Below are positions 16,215 to 24,351 of a stretch of 64,000 nt of DNA, one piece after another (position 1 is the stretch's first letter; each line of letters starts with the position of its first letter). The stretch covers positions 186,001 to 250,000 of the forward strand of contig NZ_QYOS01000022.1 in assembly GCF_003605195.1 (NCBI RefSeq), read 5' to 3'. A program made the translations under genes and the position numbers. This DNA is from Aurantiacibacter odishensis (GTDB lineage: Bacteria; Pseudomonadota; Alphaproteobacteria; Sphingomonadales; Sphingomonadaceae). The notes below the pieces were generated by a model that saw nothing but the letters and a program-made list of their open reading frames with translations, had not been told where the DNA came from and made no database searches.

Positions 16215-16227
16215 TTTCTCTTGCTTG

Positions 16228-17502
16228 TCAGCGAGCTGCGGCGCGCGGCTCGGGCGCGACATCGAAGCGATCCATGTAGTCGCCAAGCTGCGCCAGTACG
16301 GCATCTTCCGACAGACCAAATTCGGCGAGGCTGTACTTGTGCGGCTGACGTTTCAGCGCGTCGGCGCTCTCGCGATAGGCCTCCATCGCGGGCCACGCGC
16401 GTTCTATGTCGAGATCTAGAAAATCGTAGATCCGGCGCACTTCGGCGCGCCAGTCGGCATCGACGGCCTCGTAATGGACATCGATCATGCGGCCGGGCGC
16501 AACGCGCCGGCGTCCCTGCTGCATCCTCTCGATCTGCACCCGTGTCTTGCGCAGCCACTCACGCCCAACCTCGTGCGGGTCGGCATGGTCGGAATAGATG
16601 CAGGTCTGGTTCCAGGCGAGCGAGGCGGAACTGGCCACCACCCGCAAGGGATCGCGGTGGGTGAAGATGAAGCGGGCATCGGGGAACACGTTCTGCAAGG
16701 CGTCCAGGTCCAGCATGTGCTGCGGGGTCTTCAGTACCCAGGGCTTCAGCGAACTGGCCTGCTGCGACCAGCCGATCAGTCGCAACAGCCGTGCCATCTG
16801 TTCGTAGGCTGGCGTTGCATCCTGCTGCTCGCACCAGCGCCCGTACGTGGGCACGTGCCACTGCGCCTCGTGCTTCATGCCCCAGAACGAATTGACGAAC
16901 AGGCCGAGCTCTTCTTCTGGCTGCATCGGGCCAGTGGGGTGGATGGCCAGCGTGTGCGGATTGGCAAGGTTTGCCACCTTGCGCGCCCGCCTTGCGAGAG
17001 TAATGCGTCGGTCATGCCCACCATGCGTAAATTCAGGGTGAGGCACCGGCGTGATCGTCTCGAAACTGCGCATGTGATCGAACCGGCTATCCGAAGAGAG
17101 CAGGCGGTGCAGCCGCGTGGTGCCCGAACGCATCGGTCCGACGATGAAGACGGGGTGGCGAAGGGGCCGGGCAAGGATCTCCGGATGCCGGGCAAACCAC
17201 TGCTGGGCGCGCAGCCTGTCGACGAGCACCTTTTCGCACTGCTTCATGGCGACCCATGCACCAGCTTCGTGCAGCCGCGCCTCGTCTTCCAGAGACTGGA
17301 GCAGGACGGAGAGCGGCTTTTCGAACCACGGATCGCCGAAATCGTCCGATCCGGCGGCCTGCGCAGCGCGGTCCATGAGTGTCTGCTTGTCGAAAGTTGC
17401 AGGCTGCATCAGCCGTGCTTTCATGGCGAACCGGGTCACCCCTTGCACAATGTCCACGAAGCACGTGCGCTGCGGGGGTTCCTTGATCGTCTTGTCCAGC
17501 AA
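16228..17502 (-). CDS. Sulfotransferase family protein
   Basis: This 424-residue protein carries the PAPS-binding signatures of the sulfotransferase fold. The 5'-phosphosulfate loop is FIVGPMRSGTTRLHRLL (about 119-135), and a 3'-phosphate-binding strand IFTHRDPLRVVASS lies around residue 280. Bacterial proteins of this type are common in sphingomonads; most acceptors are unknown. A later in-frame Met at residue 27 is an alternative start. It is a lone minus-strand gene between the tRNA fragment and serS, with 142 bases before serS. The tRNA fragment ends only 13 bases from its stop. Confidence 0.8.
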   Translation of the reverse strand: MLDKTIKEPPQRTCFVDIVQGVTRFAMKARLMQPATFDKQTLMDRAAQAAGSDDFGDPWFEKPLSVLLQSLEDEARLHEAGAWVAMKQCEKVLVDRLRAQQWFARHPEILARPLRHPVFIVGPMRSGTTRLHRLLSSDSRFDHMRSFETITPVPHPEFTHGGHDRRITLARRARKVANLANPHTLAIHPTGPMQPEEELGLFVNSFWGMKHEAQWHVPTYGRWCEQQDATPAYEQMARLLRLIGWSQQASSLKPWVLKTPQHMLDLDALQNVFPDARFIFTHRDPLRVVASSASLAWNQTCIYSDHADPHEVGREWLRKTRVQIERMQQGRRRVAPGRMIDVHYEAVDADWRAEVRRIYDFLDLDIERAWPAMEAYRESADALKRQPHKYSLAEFGLSEDAVLAQLGDYMDRFDVAPEPRAAAR

Positions 17503-17578
17503 TTACGGCCCTCGTCAGTTGTCCGCGATGTGACTGTTTTAGCGGTGCAGCGTGACAATGGTTCCCCTGAGCCATGCT

Positions 17579-17615
17579 GCTTGTGTCCAGACGCCTGTGT
17601 CTGTGCTGGACAAGC
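17579..17615 (+). promoter_or_regulatory. Hairpin in the serS leader
   Basis: GCTTG-TG-TCCAG and CTGGACAAGC can pair as a ten-base-pair stem with a two-base bulge and a 15-base loop. It ends 29 bases before the serS start. There is no T-tract, so it does not look like a terminator. Role unknown; it could be part of a 5' untranslated region. Confidence 0.35.
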
Positions 17616-17644
17616 GGCAACCTAGCGATGCATAGCCCGCGGCC

Positions 17645-18925
17645 ATGCATGACCTTCGACTGATCCGAGAGAATCCGGAAGGCTTCGACGCTGCGCTGGC
17701 AAAGCGCGGCGTGGAGCCCGTGGCCGCCGACCTGCTGAAGCTTGACGAGGAACGCCGTGCCCTCACAACCCGCCTGCAGGAAATGCAAAGCCGCCGCAAC
17801 GAGGCCTCGAAAGCCATCGGCCAGGCCATGGGGCAGGGCGACAAGGACAAGGCCGAGGCGCTGAAAGCCGAAGTCGCCGACATCAAGCAGTCGATGCCGC
17901 AGGTGGAGGAAGAGGAGCGCGCGAAGGGCAAGGCGCTGAACGATGCGCTGGCTGCCATTCCCAACCTCCCCGCTGACGGCGTGCCCGAAGGCGCGGACGA
18001 GGACGACAACGTCGAGGTCAGTCGCTGGACCGTGCCGCGCACTTTCCATTTCACACCGCAGGAACATGCCGACATGGGCCCCGCGCTCGGCATGGATTTC
18101 GAAACCGCCGTGAAGATGAGCGGTGCACGCTTTACCTTCCTGCGCGGGCAGATGGCGCGCCTCAACCGCGCCTTAGCTCAGTTCATGCTCGACAAGCAGG
18201 CCAGCGAAAACGGCTATCTCGAATGCGCGCCGCCGCTGCTGGTGCGGGACGAGGCCGTCTACGGCACCGGGCAATTGCCGAAGTTTGCGGAAGACCTGTT
18301 CAAGACCACGGACGGCCGCTGGCTGATCCCCACCGCCGAGGTTTCGCTCACCAACTCCGTGCGCGAACAGATCATCGACGATCTGTCCTCGCCGATCCGC
18401 CTCACCGCCCTCACGCCCTGCTTCCGCAGCGAGGCGGGCGCGGCGGGCAAGGACACGCGCGGCTTCATCCGGCAGCACCAGTTCGACAAGGTAGAGCTCG
18501 TTTCCATCTGCCGCCCGGAGGATGCCCACGCAGAGCACGAGCACATGGTCGCCAGCGCCGAGAGCATTCTCCACGCCCTCGAACTGCCGCATCGCAAGGT
18601 GCTGCTGTGCACTGGCGACATGGGCTTCGGCGCGCGCAAGACCTTCGACCTGGAAGTCTGGCTGCCGGGGCAGGATGCTTACCGCGAGATCAGCTCCATC
18701 AGCTGGTGCGGCGATTTCCAGGCCCGGCGGATGAACGCGCGCTTTCGGCCCGAGGGCGGCGGCAAGAAGACGGAATTCGTCCACACCCTGAACGGCTCCG
18801 GCCTTGCCGTGGGCCGCACACTGGTCGCCGTGCTGGAGAATTACCAGCAGGAAGACGGCTCGGTTGCCGTTCCTGATGCCCTGAAGCCCTATATGGGCGG
18901 GCTCGAAAAACTGGTACCCGCCTGA
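17645..18925 (+). CDS. serS: Seryl-tRNA synthetase
   Basis: This 426-residue class II synthetase charges tRNA-Ser. Residues 1-110 form the long N-terminal coiled-coil arm ([21 protein letters not shown] onward) that grips the tRNA extra arm. The catalytic domain shows motif 2 ([20 protein letters not shown]) and motif 3 ([19 protein letters not shown]). Length and motifs are standard. It is followed after three bases by surE, and the serS-surE pair with downstream genes probably forms one transcript. Confidence 0.98.
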   Translation: MHDLRLIRENPEGFDAALAKRGVEPVAADLLKLDEERRALTTRLQEMQSRRNEASKAIGQAMGQGDKDKAEALKAEVADIKQSMPQVEEEERAKGKALNDALAAIPNLPADGVPEGADEDDNVEVSRWTVPRTFHFTPQEHADMGPALGMDFETAVKMSGARFTFLRGQMARLNRALAQFMLDKQASENGYLECAPPLLVRDEAVYGTGQLPKFAEDLFKTTDGRWLIPTAEVSLTNSVREQIIDDLSSPIRLTALTPCFRSEAGAAGKDTRGFIRQHQFDKVELVSICRPEDAHAEHEHMVASAESILHALELPHRKVLLCTGDMGFGARKTFDLEVWLPGQDAYREISSISWCGDFQARRMNARFRPEGGGKKTEFVHTLNGSGLAVGRTLVAVLENYQQEDGSVAVPDALKPYMGGLEKLVPA

Positions 18926-18928
18926 TTC

Positions 18929-19681
18929 ATGCGGATTCTCCTCACCAACGACGACGGCATCCATGCCCCCGGCCTCACCGTGCTGGAGGATATCGCCAGC
19001 CAGCTTTCCGACGATGTGTGGATCTGCGCCCCGGCAGAGGAGCAATCGGGTGCGGGACACTCGCTCACCCTCCACCACCCCGTCCGTCTGCGCGAGCATG
19101 GCGAGAAGCGTTTCAGCGTCACTGGCACGCCGACAGACTCGGTCAATCTCGCGCTGCGCAAGCTGTTCGCCGACCGCAAGCCCGATCTCGTCCTTTCGGG
19201 CGTGAACGCGGGCGAGAATCTGGGCGACGACATCACCTATTCGGGGACCATCTCTGCTGCGATGGAAGCCGCGCTGGCAGGCATTCCCGCCATTGGTCTC
19301 AGCCAGGCTTATCGGGAAACGCGCAACGGTTTCGATGCGGCGAGGCAATGGGGCGCCAAGGTGCTGGGGCCGCTGATCGACGTGCAGATGGCCAAGCGCA
19401 CTCTCGTCAACGTGAACTTCCCGGCGCTGGCTGCCAGCGAGGTGAAGGGCATTCGCGTCGTCCGACAAGGCTTCCACGATTACGAGCGCGGCTCTTTGGT
19501 GGAAGGCACCGATCCGCGGGGGCGCAAGTATTACTGGTTCGGCCTGCAGGATGCCGAACACACGCTGGACCACGGCACCGATCTGGAAGCCGTGGAGGAT
19601 GGCTTCATCGCCGTCACCCCGCTCCAGCTCGACCTGACGCACCATTCCGCCATTTCCAACCTCGCAGACAGGTTCGCCTGA
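18929..19681 (+). CDS. surE: 5'/3'-nucleotidase SurE
   Basis: This 250-residue protein begins with the diagnostic metal-binding MRILLTNDDGIHAPG, with Asp8 and Asp9. It continues with APAEEQSGAGHSLT and VSGTP/SGVNAGENLGDD-type segments of the SurE family. SurE is a cytosolic nucleoside-monophosphate phosphatase linked to stationary-phase survival. It lies directly behind serS, as in many alphaproteobacteria, and three bases before the potassium-channel gene. Confidence 0.97.
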   Translation: MRILLTNDDGIHAPGLTVLEDIASQLSDDVWICAPAEEQSGAGHSLTLHHPVRLREHGEKRFSVTGTPTDSVNLALRKLFADRKPDLVLSGVNAGENLGDDITYSGTISAAMEAALAGIPAIGLSQAYRETRNGFDAARQWGAKVLGPLIDVQMAKRTLVNVNFPALAASEVKGIRVVRQGFHDYERGSLVEGTDPRGRKYYWFGLQDAEHTLDHGTDLEAVEDGFIAVTPLQLDLTHHSAISNLADRFA

Positions 19682-19684
19682 GCC

Positions 19685-20770
19685 ATGGCGCGCTCGCACA
19701 ACAGGGACCTGCGTAAAGTCGGCAAGCGCCGCTTCGCACCCCTGCGGCGGGCCGTGAACATCCCTGTATGGGGCGACCTGTTCATCCGCCTCGGCCTCGC
19801 GGTATTCCTGATTTTCATCGTGGTAATGATCCACTGGTGGGACCGTGAGGGGCTGGTCGACAATCTCGACGGCCACGTCAGCTTCCTCGACGTCATCTAT
19901 TTCACGATGATCTCGATCACCACCACCGGCTTCGGCGATATCGCCCCGATCAGCGACCAGGCGCGACTGGTGGAAGCGCTGATCGTGACGCCGGTCCGCT
20001 TTGCCGTCCTGTTCATCTTTGTCGGCACCGCCTACAATTTCCTCATCAAGCGCAGCTGGGAGAAATTCCGCATGGCCCGTATCCAGGACCAGCTTTCCGA
20101 CCACGTCGTCGTCCTCGGGTTCGGCGTCTCCGGCGCGGAGGCCGTGGGCGAACTGATCGAGCGCGGCACCGATCCCGCCTGCATCGTCGTCATGGACATG
20201 AACGAGGAGCGGCTCGAACAGGCAGAGGCGCTGGGTTGCAACGTGATCGAGGCCGATGCCTCGCGCGACGAGAACCTCGAGGCCGTGCGCATCAGCCAGG
20301 CCCAGACCGTGCTTGTCTCCGCAGGGCGCGACGATGCCTCGATCCTGATCGTGCTCACCGTTCGCCATCTGGCACCAAAAGTGCCGATCAGCGTCGTGGT
20401 GCGCGCCGCCGACAACGAGCTCCTGGCGCGGCAGGCGGGTGCGGACAACGTGATCAATCCAGTGCGCTTCACCGGCCTGTTGCTGGCAGGCAGCGCGCGC
20501 GGCGCGCACATCGCCGATTACCTCGGCGATCTCGCCTCCGTCACCGGCCGCGTGCAACTGGTGGAGCGCGAAGTGCGTCAGGAAGAGATCGGCAAGTCGC
20601 TGACCGAGGCATGTTCTGGCGGCAGGGGCCTTCGCATCTATCGCAACGGGGTTGCCTGCGGGTTCTGGGAAAACGAGGCAGACTGCCTGCAAGCGGGCGA
20701 TATCATCGTGGAGATCAAGCCCGCCGACATCGACGGCCGGGACGGCAACGATGCCAAGCCCGAAGACTGA
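19685..20770 (+). CDS. Potassium channel protein with RCK (TrkA-N) domain
   Basis: This 361-residue protein has two membrane helices around a pore loop with selectivity filter TTTGFGD (about residue 80). A cytosolic TrkA-N domain follows, with the nucleotide-binding HVVVLGFGVSGAEAVGEL (about 139-156), and a TrkA-C-like end. It is built like bacterial RCK-gated K+ channels (Kch/MthK type). The canonical filter is TVGYGD; the GFGD version is also used by many bacterial channels. It starts three bases after surE, so it is probably co-transcribed. Confidence 0.88.
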   Translation: MARSHNRDLRKVGKRRFAPLRRAVNIPVWGDLFIRLGLAVFLIFIVVMIHWWDREGLVDNLDGHVSFLDVIYFTMISITTTGFGDIAPISDQARLVEALIVTPVRFAVLFIFVGTAYNFLIKRSWEKFRMARIQDQLSDHVVVLGFGVSGAEAVGELIERGTDPACIVVMDMNEERLEQAEALGCNVIEADASRDENLEAVRISQAQTVLVSAGRDDASILIVLTVRHLAPKVPISVVVRAADNELLARQAGADNVINPVRFTGLLLAGSARGAHIADYLGDLASVTGRVQLVEREVRQEEIGKSLTEACSGGRGLRIYRNGVACGFWENEADCLQAGDIIVEIKPADIDGRDGNDAKPED

Positions 20771-20778
20771 CGCGCGAC

Positions 20779-21195
20779 CTAACCCAGCAGAATGAACACC
20801 CCGCCCGCCGCTGCCATACCGACGATCAGGTAGGCTGCGTCGATCGCGAACAGCTTGCCGGGCCGCATCTGGAACAGGTAGTTGATCCCCAGCGCCGGGG
20901 CCATGATCAGCGCGCCGAAGCCCACGGCCATCATCATTATTATGTGCGGCTGTCCGCTGGAACGGGCGATGCTGTGGCCCAGCATCAGCACGACGACCAT
21001 CTCCAGCAGGAAGGCCAGCAGCATGATCAGCCAGACGGGGTTCTGCCCGGGCTGCGGGCCGGCCTTCACCATCTCGTCTGTCATGCCGTTCATTTCGCGC
21101 CAGCTTTTCCCGAACAGCGGGCCGTACCACAGCGCGCCGATCACGAAGAAAGCCACCGTGCCCAGCACCACCGCCAGCAGGTTCACATTGCCCAT
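20779..21195 (-). CDS. DUF1761 family membrane protein
   Basis: This 138-residue protein has four predicted membrane segments. Its N-terminus, MGNVNLLAVVLGTVAFFVIGALWYGPLFGKSW, is typical of DUF1761. The family is small, inner-membrane and of unknown function. The gene converges on the K+ channel gene with eight bases between stops and diverges from rimO. Confidence 0.85.
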   Translation of the reverse strand: MGNVNLLAVVLGTVAFFVIGALWYGPLFGKSWREMNGMTDEMVKAGPQPGQNPVWLIMLLAFLLEMVVVLMLGHSIARSSGQPHIIMMMAVGFGALIMAPALGINYLFQMRPGKLFAIDAAYLIVGMAAAGGVFILLG

Positions 21196-21268
21196 CGTAT
21201 CCCTCCAGTACCGCGTCCCGCACGCACACTAGCCCAAAGGCGCAATCGGGTGTAGGGGGCCGCGCATC

Positions 21269-22639
21269 ATGGCAACCCAGATTCCAGATCAGAAGCGCGT
21301 CGGCATGGTCAGCCTCGGCTGTCCCAAGGCGCTGGTCGATTCCGAGCGCATCCTCACCCGGCTGCGCGCCGATGGCTATGCCATGAGCCCGGATTACGAA
21401 GGCGCGGACGTGGTTCTGGTGAACACCTGCGGCTTCCTCGATTCCGCCAAGGAAGAGAGCCTCGAGGCGATCGGCGAGGCGATCAGCGAGAACGGCCGCG
21501 TCATCGTGACCGGCTGCATGGGCGACGAGGCAGAACTGATCCGCGCGCGCTTCCCGCAGGTTCTCGCGATCACCGGTGCGCACCAGTACGAGGACGTGGT
21601 GGAGGCCGTGCACGAGGCTGCTCCGCCCAGCCAAGGCCCGTACATCGACCTGGTGCCGCAGCCCGACATCAAGCTGACCCCGCGCCACTACAGCTACCTC
21701 AAGATCAGCGAGGGGTGTAACCACTCCTGCGCGTTCTGCATCATCCCGACGCTGCGTGGGAAGCTCGCCAGCCGCCGCATCGATGCCGTTCTTCGCGAGG
21801 CGGAGAAGCTGCTGGCGGCGGGCACCAAGGAACTGCTGGTGATCAGCCAGGACACCAGCGCCTACGGCGTCGACACCCGGCATGAGGAGCGCGAGTGGAA
21901 GGGCCACCCCGTCCGCGCCCACATGACGGACCTTGCCCGCGAACTGGGCCAGATGCGCACGCCCGAAGGCGACGTGCCGTGGGTGCGGCTGCATTACGTC
22001 TATCCCTACCCCCACGTCGACCAGGTCATCCCGCTGATGGCCGAGGGGCTGCTGACGCCGTACCTCGACATCCCCTTCCAGCACGCCAGCCGCACTGTAC
22101 TGAAAGCCATGAAGCGCCCGGCGAACGAGGCGAAGGTGCTGGAGCGGTTGAAGTCGTGGCGCGAAATCTGTCCCGAAATCGCGGTGCGCAGCAGCTTCGT
22201 GGTCGGCTTCCCCGGAGAGACCGAGGAGGATTTTCAGTACCTGCTCGAGTGGCTGGAGGAAGCCCAGCTCGACCGCGTGGGCGCGTTCCGGTTCGAGCCG
22301 GTCGAAGGCGCGGCGGCCAATGCCCTGCCCGATCCCGTGCCAGAGGCGATCAAGGAAGAGCGTTTCGCCCGCGTGATGGAAGTGACCGAGCGCATCAGTG
22401 CCGCCAAGCTTTCCGCCAAGGTGGGCAAGACCATTCCCGTCATCATCGACGAGGTGGGCGAACCCGACGAGGACGGCGACATCGGCGCAACGGGCCGCAG
22501 CCAGGCGGACGCGCCGGAGATCGACGGCGCAGTATACCTGCGCAACGTCGCGGCGACGCTGAAGGCCGGCGACTTCGTGAACGTCGAGGTCGAGGACGCC
22601 GACGCGCACGACCTGTTCGGCGTTATCAACGAGAGCTGA
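21269..22639 (+). CDS. rimO: Ribosomal protein uS12 methylthiotransferase RimO
   Basis: This 456-residue radical-SAM enzyme adds a methylthio group to an Asp of ribosomal protein S12. The N-terminal UPF0004 domain has the cluster cysteines in [27 protein letters not shown] and [10 protein letters not shown]. The radical-SAM motif is [14 protein letters not shown], and a TRAM domain closes the protein. The leading [12 protein letters not shown] block distinguishes RimO from MiaB. Length is normal. Confidence 0.97.
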   Translation: MATQIPDQKRVGMVSLGCPKALVDSERILTRLRADGYAMSPDYEGADVVLVNTCGFLDSAKEESLEAIGEAISENGRVIVTGCMGDEAELIRARFPQVLAITGAHQYEDVVEAVHEAAPPSQGPYIDLVPQPDIKLTPRHYSYLKISEGCNHSCAFCIIPTLRGKLASRRIDAVLREAEKLLAAGTKELLVISQDTSAYGVDTRHEEREWKGHPVRAHMTDLARELGQMRTPEGDVPWVRLHYVYPYPHVDQVIPLMAEGLLTPYLDIPFQHASRTVLKAMKRPANEAKVLERLKSWREICPEIAVRSSFVVGFPGETEEDFQYLLEWLEEAQLDRVGAFRFEPVEGAAANALPDPVPEAIKEERFARVMEVTERISAAKLSAKVGKTIPVIIDEVGEPDEDGDIGATGRSQADAPEIDGAVYLRNVAATLKAGDFVNVEVEDADAHDLFGVINES

Positions 22640-22870
22640 CCCCCGATTGTGGAACGCCGACAGGGCGCTTTTGCAAAAATGCGATTTCGCTCACGGTCGG
22701 CAGAACGCAGGGCTTCCGCGTGGTTGGCGGCTGCTGGATGTGTAACCTTTCGCATCTGACCTCCTTTCATCGTGCGCAACCTCATCCATCGGGCACAGGG
22801 CGATCTCTTTGCGCGGCACCCGCAGTGTAGGACAGCCGGGGCCTCGACGGCCCCGCCAATTCACCTGCTA
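22640..22870. other. Intergenic region downstream of rimO, with a GC hairpin
   Basis: No coding frame is convincing here. CGGGGCC-TCGAC-GGCCCCG (22837-22855) is a perfect seven-base-pair hairpin without a T-tract; it may end the rimO transcript or insulate the iron operon. TTTTGCAAAA lies near 22672. The Fur-like site follows directly. Confidence 0.4.
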
Positions 22871-22891
22871 TTGCGAATGATTATCATTGAC
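22871..22891. promoter_or_regulatory. Fur-box-like site
   Basis: TTGCGAATGATTATCATTGAC contains AATGATTATCATT, close to the GATAATGATAATCATTATC consensus with the central palindrome preserved. It lies about 80 bases before the PepSY gene and heads a receptor operon, so iron repression by Fur (or Irr/Fur-type regulators in alphaproteobacteria) is likely. Confidence 0.75.
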
Positions 22892-22967
22892 GCGAGCAGT
22901 CACGCAGCCTAGCCCGCGCTGCGAAGGCCGCGGATTCGCCGTGGCCCCGTGCAAAGGGCTGCATCAG

Positions 22968-24125
22968 TTGAAGCGATCGACCATCAAGGGCTGGTTCCTC
23001 GTCCACAAGTGGACGAGCCTGATCGCGACCGCGTTCCTGCTGATGCTGTGCGTCACCGGGCTGCCGCTGATCTTTCACGACGAGATCGACGCGGTGTTTG
23101 GCGAGGATCATGACGCCACTCTGCCCGGCACCCCGTCGGCGGACGGCGGCCTGCCGCTCGATCAGATGCTGCAAACCGCGCTCGACCAGCGGCCCGGCGA
23201 AGTGCCGCTGTTCATGGCCTTCAGCCAGGACAGCCCGCTGCTGACCGTCACCACCGGCCCCGCGCCCGACGCGCCCGGTGACGAAATGACGCTGCTGTTC
23301 CTCGATCGCGCAACCGGCGAAGCACTCGGCCCTGCGCCCGGCGGCGGGTTCATGGATTTCGTCCTGCAACTCCACACCGACATGTTCCTCGGACTGCCGG
23401 GTATGCTGTTCCTCGGCGTGATGGGCGCGATGTTCGTGATTGCGCTCGTCTCCGGCGTGGTCCTCTACGCGCCCTTCATGCGCCGCCTGAAATTCGGCAC
23501 CCTTCGCACGCGGCGGAGCGCGCGGGTGCGCCGGCTGGACCAGCACAACCTCATCGGCATCGTCGCGCTGGGCTGGATGCTTGTGGTGGGCGCGACCGGG
23601 ATGATCAACGCCTTCGCCGATCCGCTGGTGGATAGCTGGCAGAACGGCGAGCTTGCCGAGATGACCGCGCGCTATGCCGGTGAACGCCCGTTACCGCCGC
23701 AGGAATACGGCTCGCTCGACACCGCAATGGCCTCGGCGCAGGCCGCCCTTCCCGGCCGTTCGCCGCAGTTCATCGGCTTTCCAGGCGGCGACTGGAGCAC
23801 CGGGCACCACTACGCCATCTTCTTCCAGGGCGACCGTCCGCTGACGCAGAACCTGCTGACTCCAGCACTGGTCGACGCGCGCAGCGGCGAACTGACCGAT
23901 GCCCGCGCCATGCCCGCGCTCAACCAGGCGCTGATGATTTCCAAGCCGCTGCACTTCGGCGACTACGGCGGCCTTCCGCTCAAGATTGTCTGGGCGGTGA
24001 TGACGCTGCTGACGATCTGGGTGCTGTGGACCGGTATCCTGCTGTGGCTGCGCCGCTCCCCCGCGCACATGGAACGGCGCATCGACGAGATCGCGCACGG
24101 CGCAATGGCAGGCCAGCCCGCATGA
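22968..24125 (+). CDS. PepSY-associated membrane protein (iron-uptake type)
   Basis: This protein is 385 residues from the TTG at 22968. It is a PepSY_TM family protein with an N-terminal membrane helix after WFLVHKWTS, a PepSY region, and further helices around residues 130-160, 200-220 and 345-370. Family members sit beside TonB siderophore receptors and are proposed to act in ferric-siderophore reduction. In-frame TTG (22887) and GTG (22941) codons lie upstream, but 22887 is inside the Fur box and no ATG is suitably placed. TTG 22968 follows AAAGGG and gives the usual family N-terminus. The stop overlaps the next gene (ATGA). Confidence 0.85.
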   Translation: MKRSTIKGWFLVHKWTSLIATAFLLMLCVTGLPLIFHDEIDAVFGEDHDATLPGTPSADGGLPLDQMLQTALDQRPGEVPLFMAFSQDSPLLTVTTGPAPDAPGDEMTLLFLDRATGEALGPAPGGGFMDFVLQLHTDMFLGLPGMLFLGVMGAMFVIALVSGVVLYAPFMRRLKFGTLRTRRSARVRRLDQHNLIGIVALGWMLVVGATGMINAFADPLVDSWQNGELAEMTARYAGERPLPPQEYGSLDTAMASAQAALPGRSPQFIGFPGGDWSTGHHYAIFFQGDRPLTQNLLTPALVDARSGELTDARAMPALNQALMISKPLHFGDYGGLPLKIVWAVMTLLTIWVLWTGILLWLRRSPAHMERRIDEIAHGAMAGQPA

Positions 24126-24322
24126 AGCCCTTCGCCCCGCACCGCAGGCGGCGCCGCGCCAGCCTTGCCACCGTGTTCGCCGTGCCGATCTTCCTGCTGG
24201 TCGCCACGATTGCGGGCCTGGTGATCGGCCTCAACGGCGACGGATTGCCCGATTTTCTTGCCTGGGCCTTGCTCGCCCTTCCCCTTCTCGCGCTCGCCAA
24301 TGCCTGGGCGCGCCGCAGTTGA
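24122..24322 (+). CDS. Small two-helix membrane protein of iron operon
   Basis: This 66-residue protein has an Arg-rich start (PHRRRRRAS) and two hydrophobic segments (about 19-40 and 48-62). Its start overlaps the PepSY stop as ATGA, and the siderophore receptor begins 29 bases after its end. Small membrane proteins of this kind often accompany PepSY_TM genes. Its function is unknown. Confidence 0.7.
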   Translation: MKPFAPHRRRRRASLATVFAVPIFLLVATIAGLVIGLNGDGLPDFLAWALLALPLLALANAWARRS

Positions 24323-24351
24323 ACCCTTCCGACTCCAGAACAGGACCACTC

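Noticed and set aside
16119-16319. Minus-strand frame containing WWARQGLNLRP
   Set aside because: This phrase is the known artefact of reading a tRNA 3' end backwards; it supports the tRNA fragment, not a protein.
18173-22609. 1478-codon open frame on the minus strand across serS, surE, the K+ channel and rimO
   Set aside because: It is antisense to four well-recognised genes and has no signal of its own.
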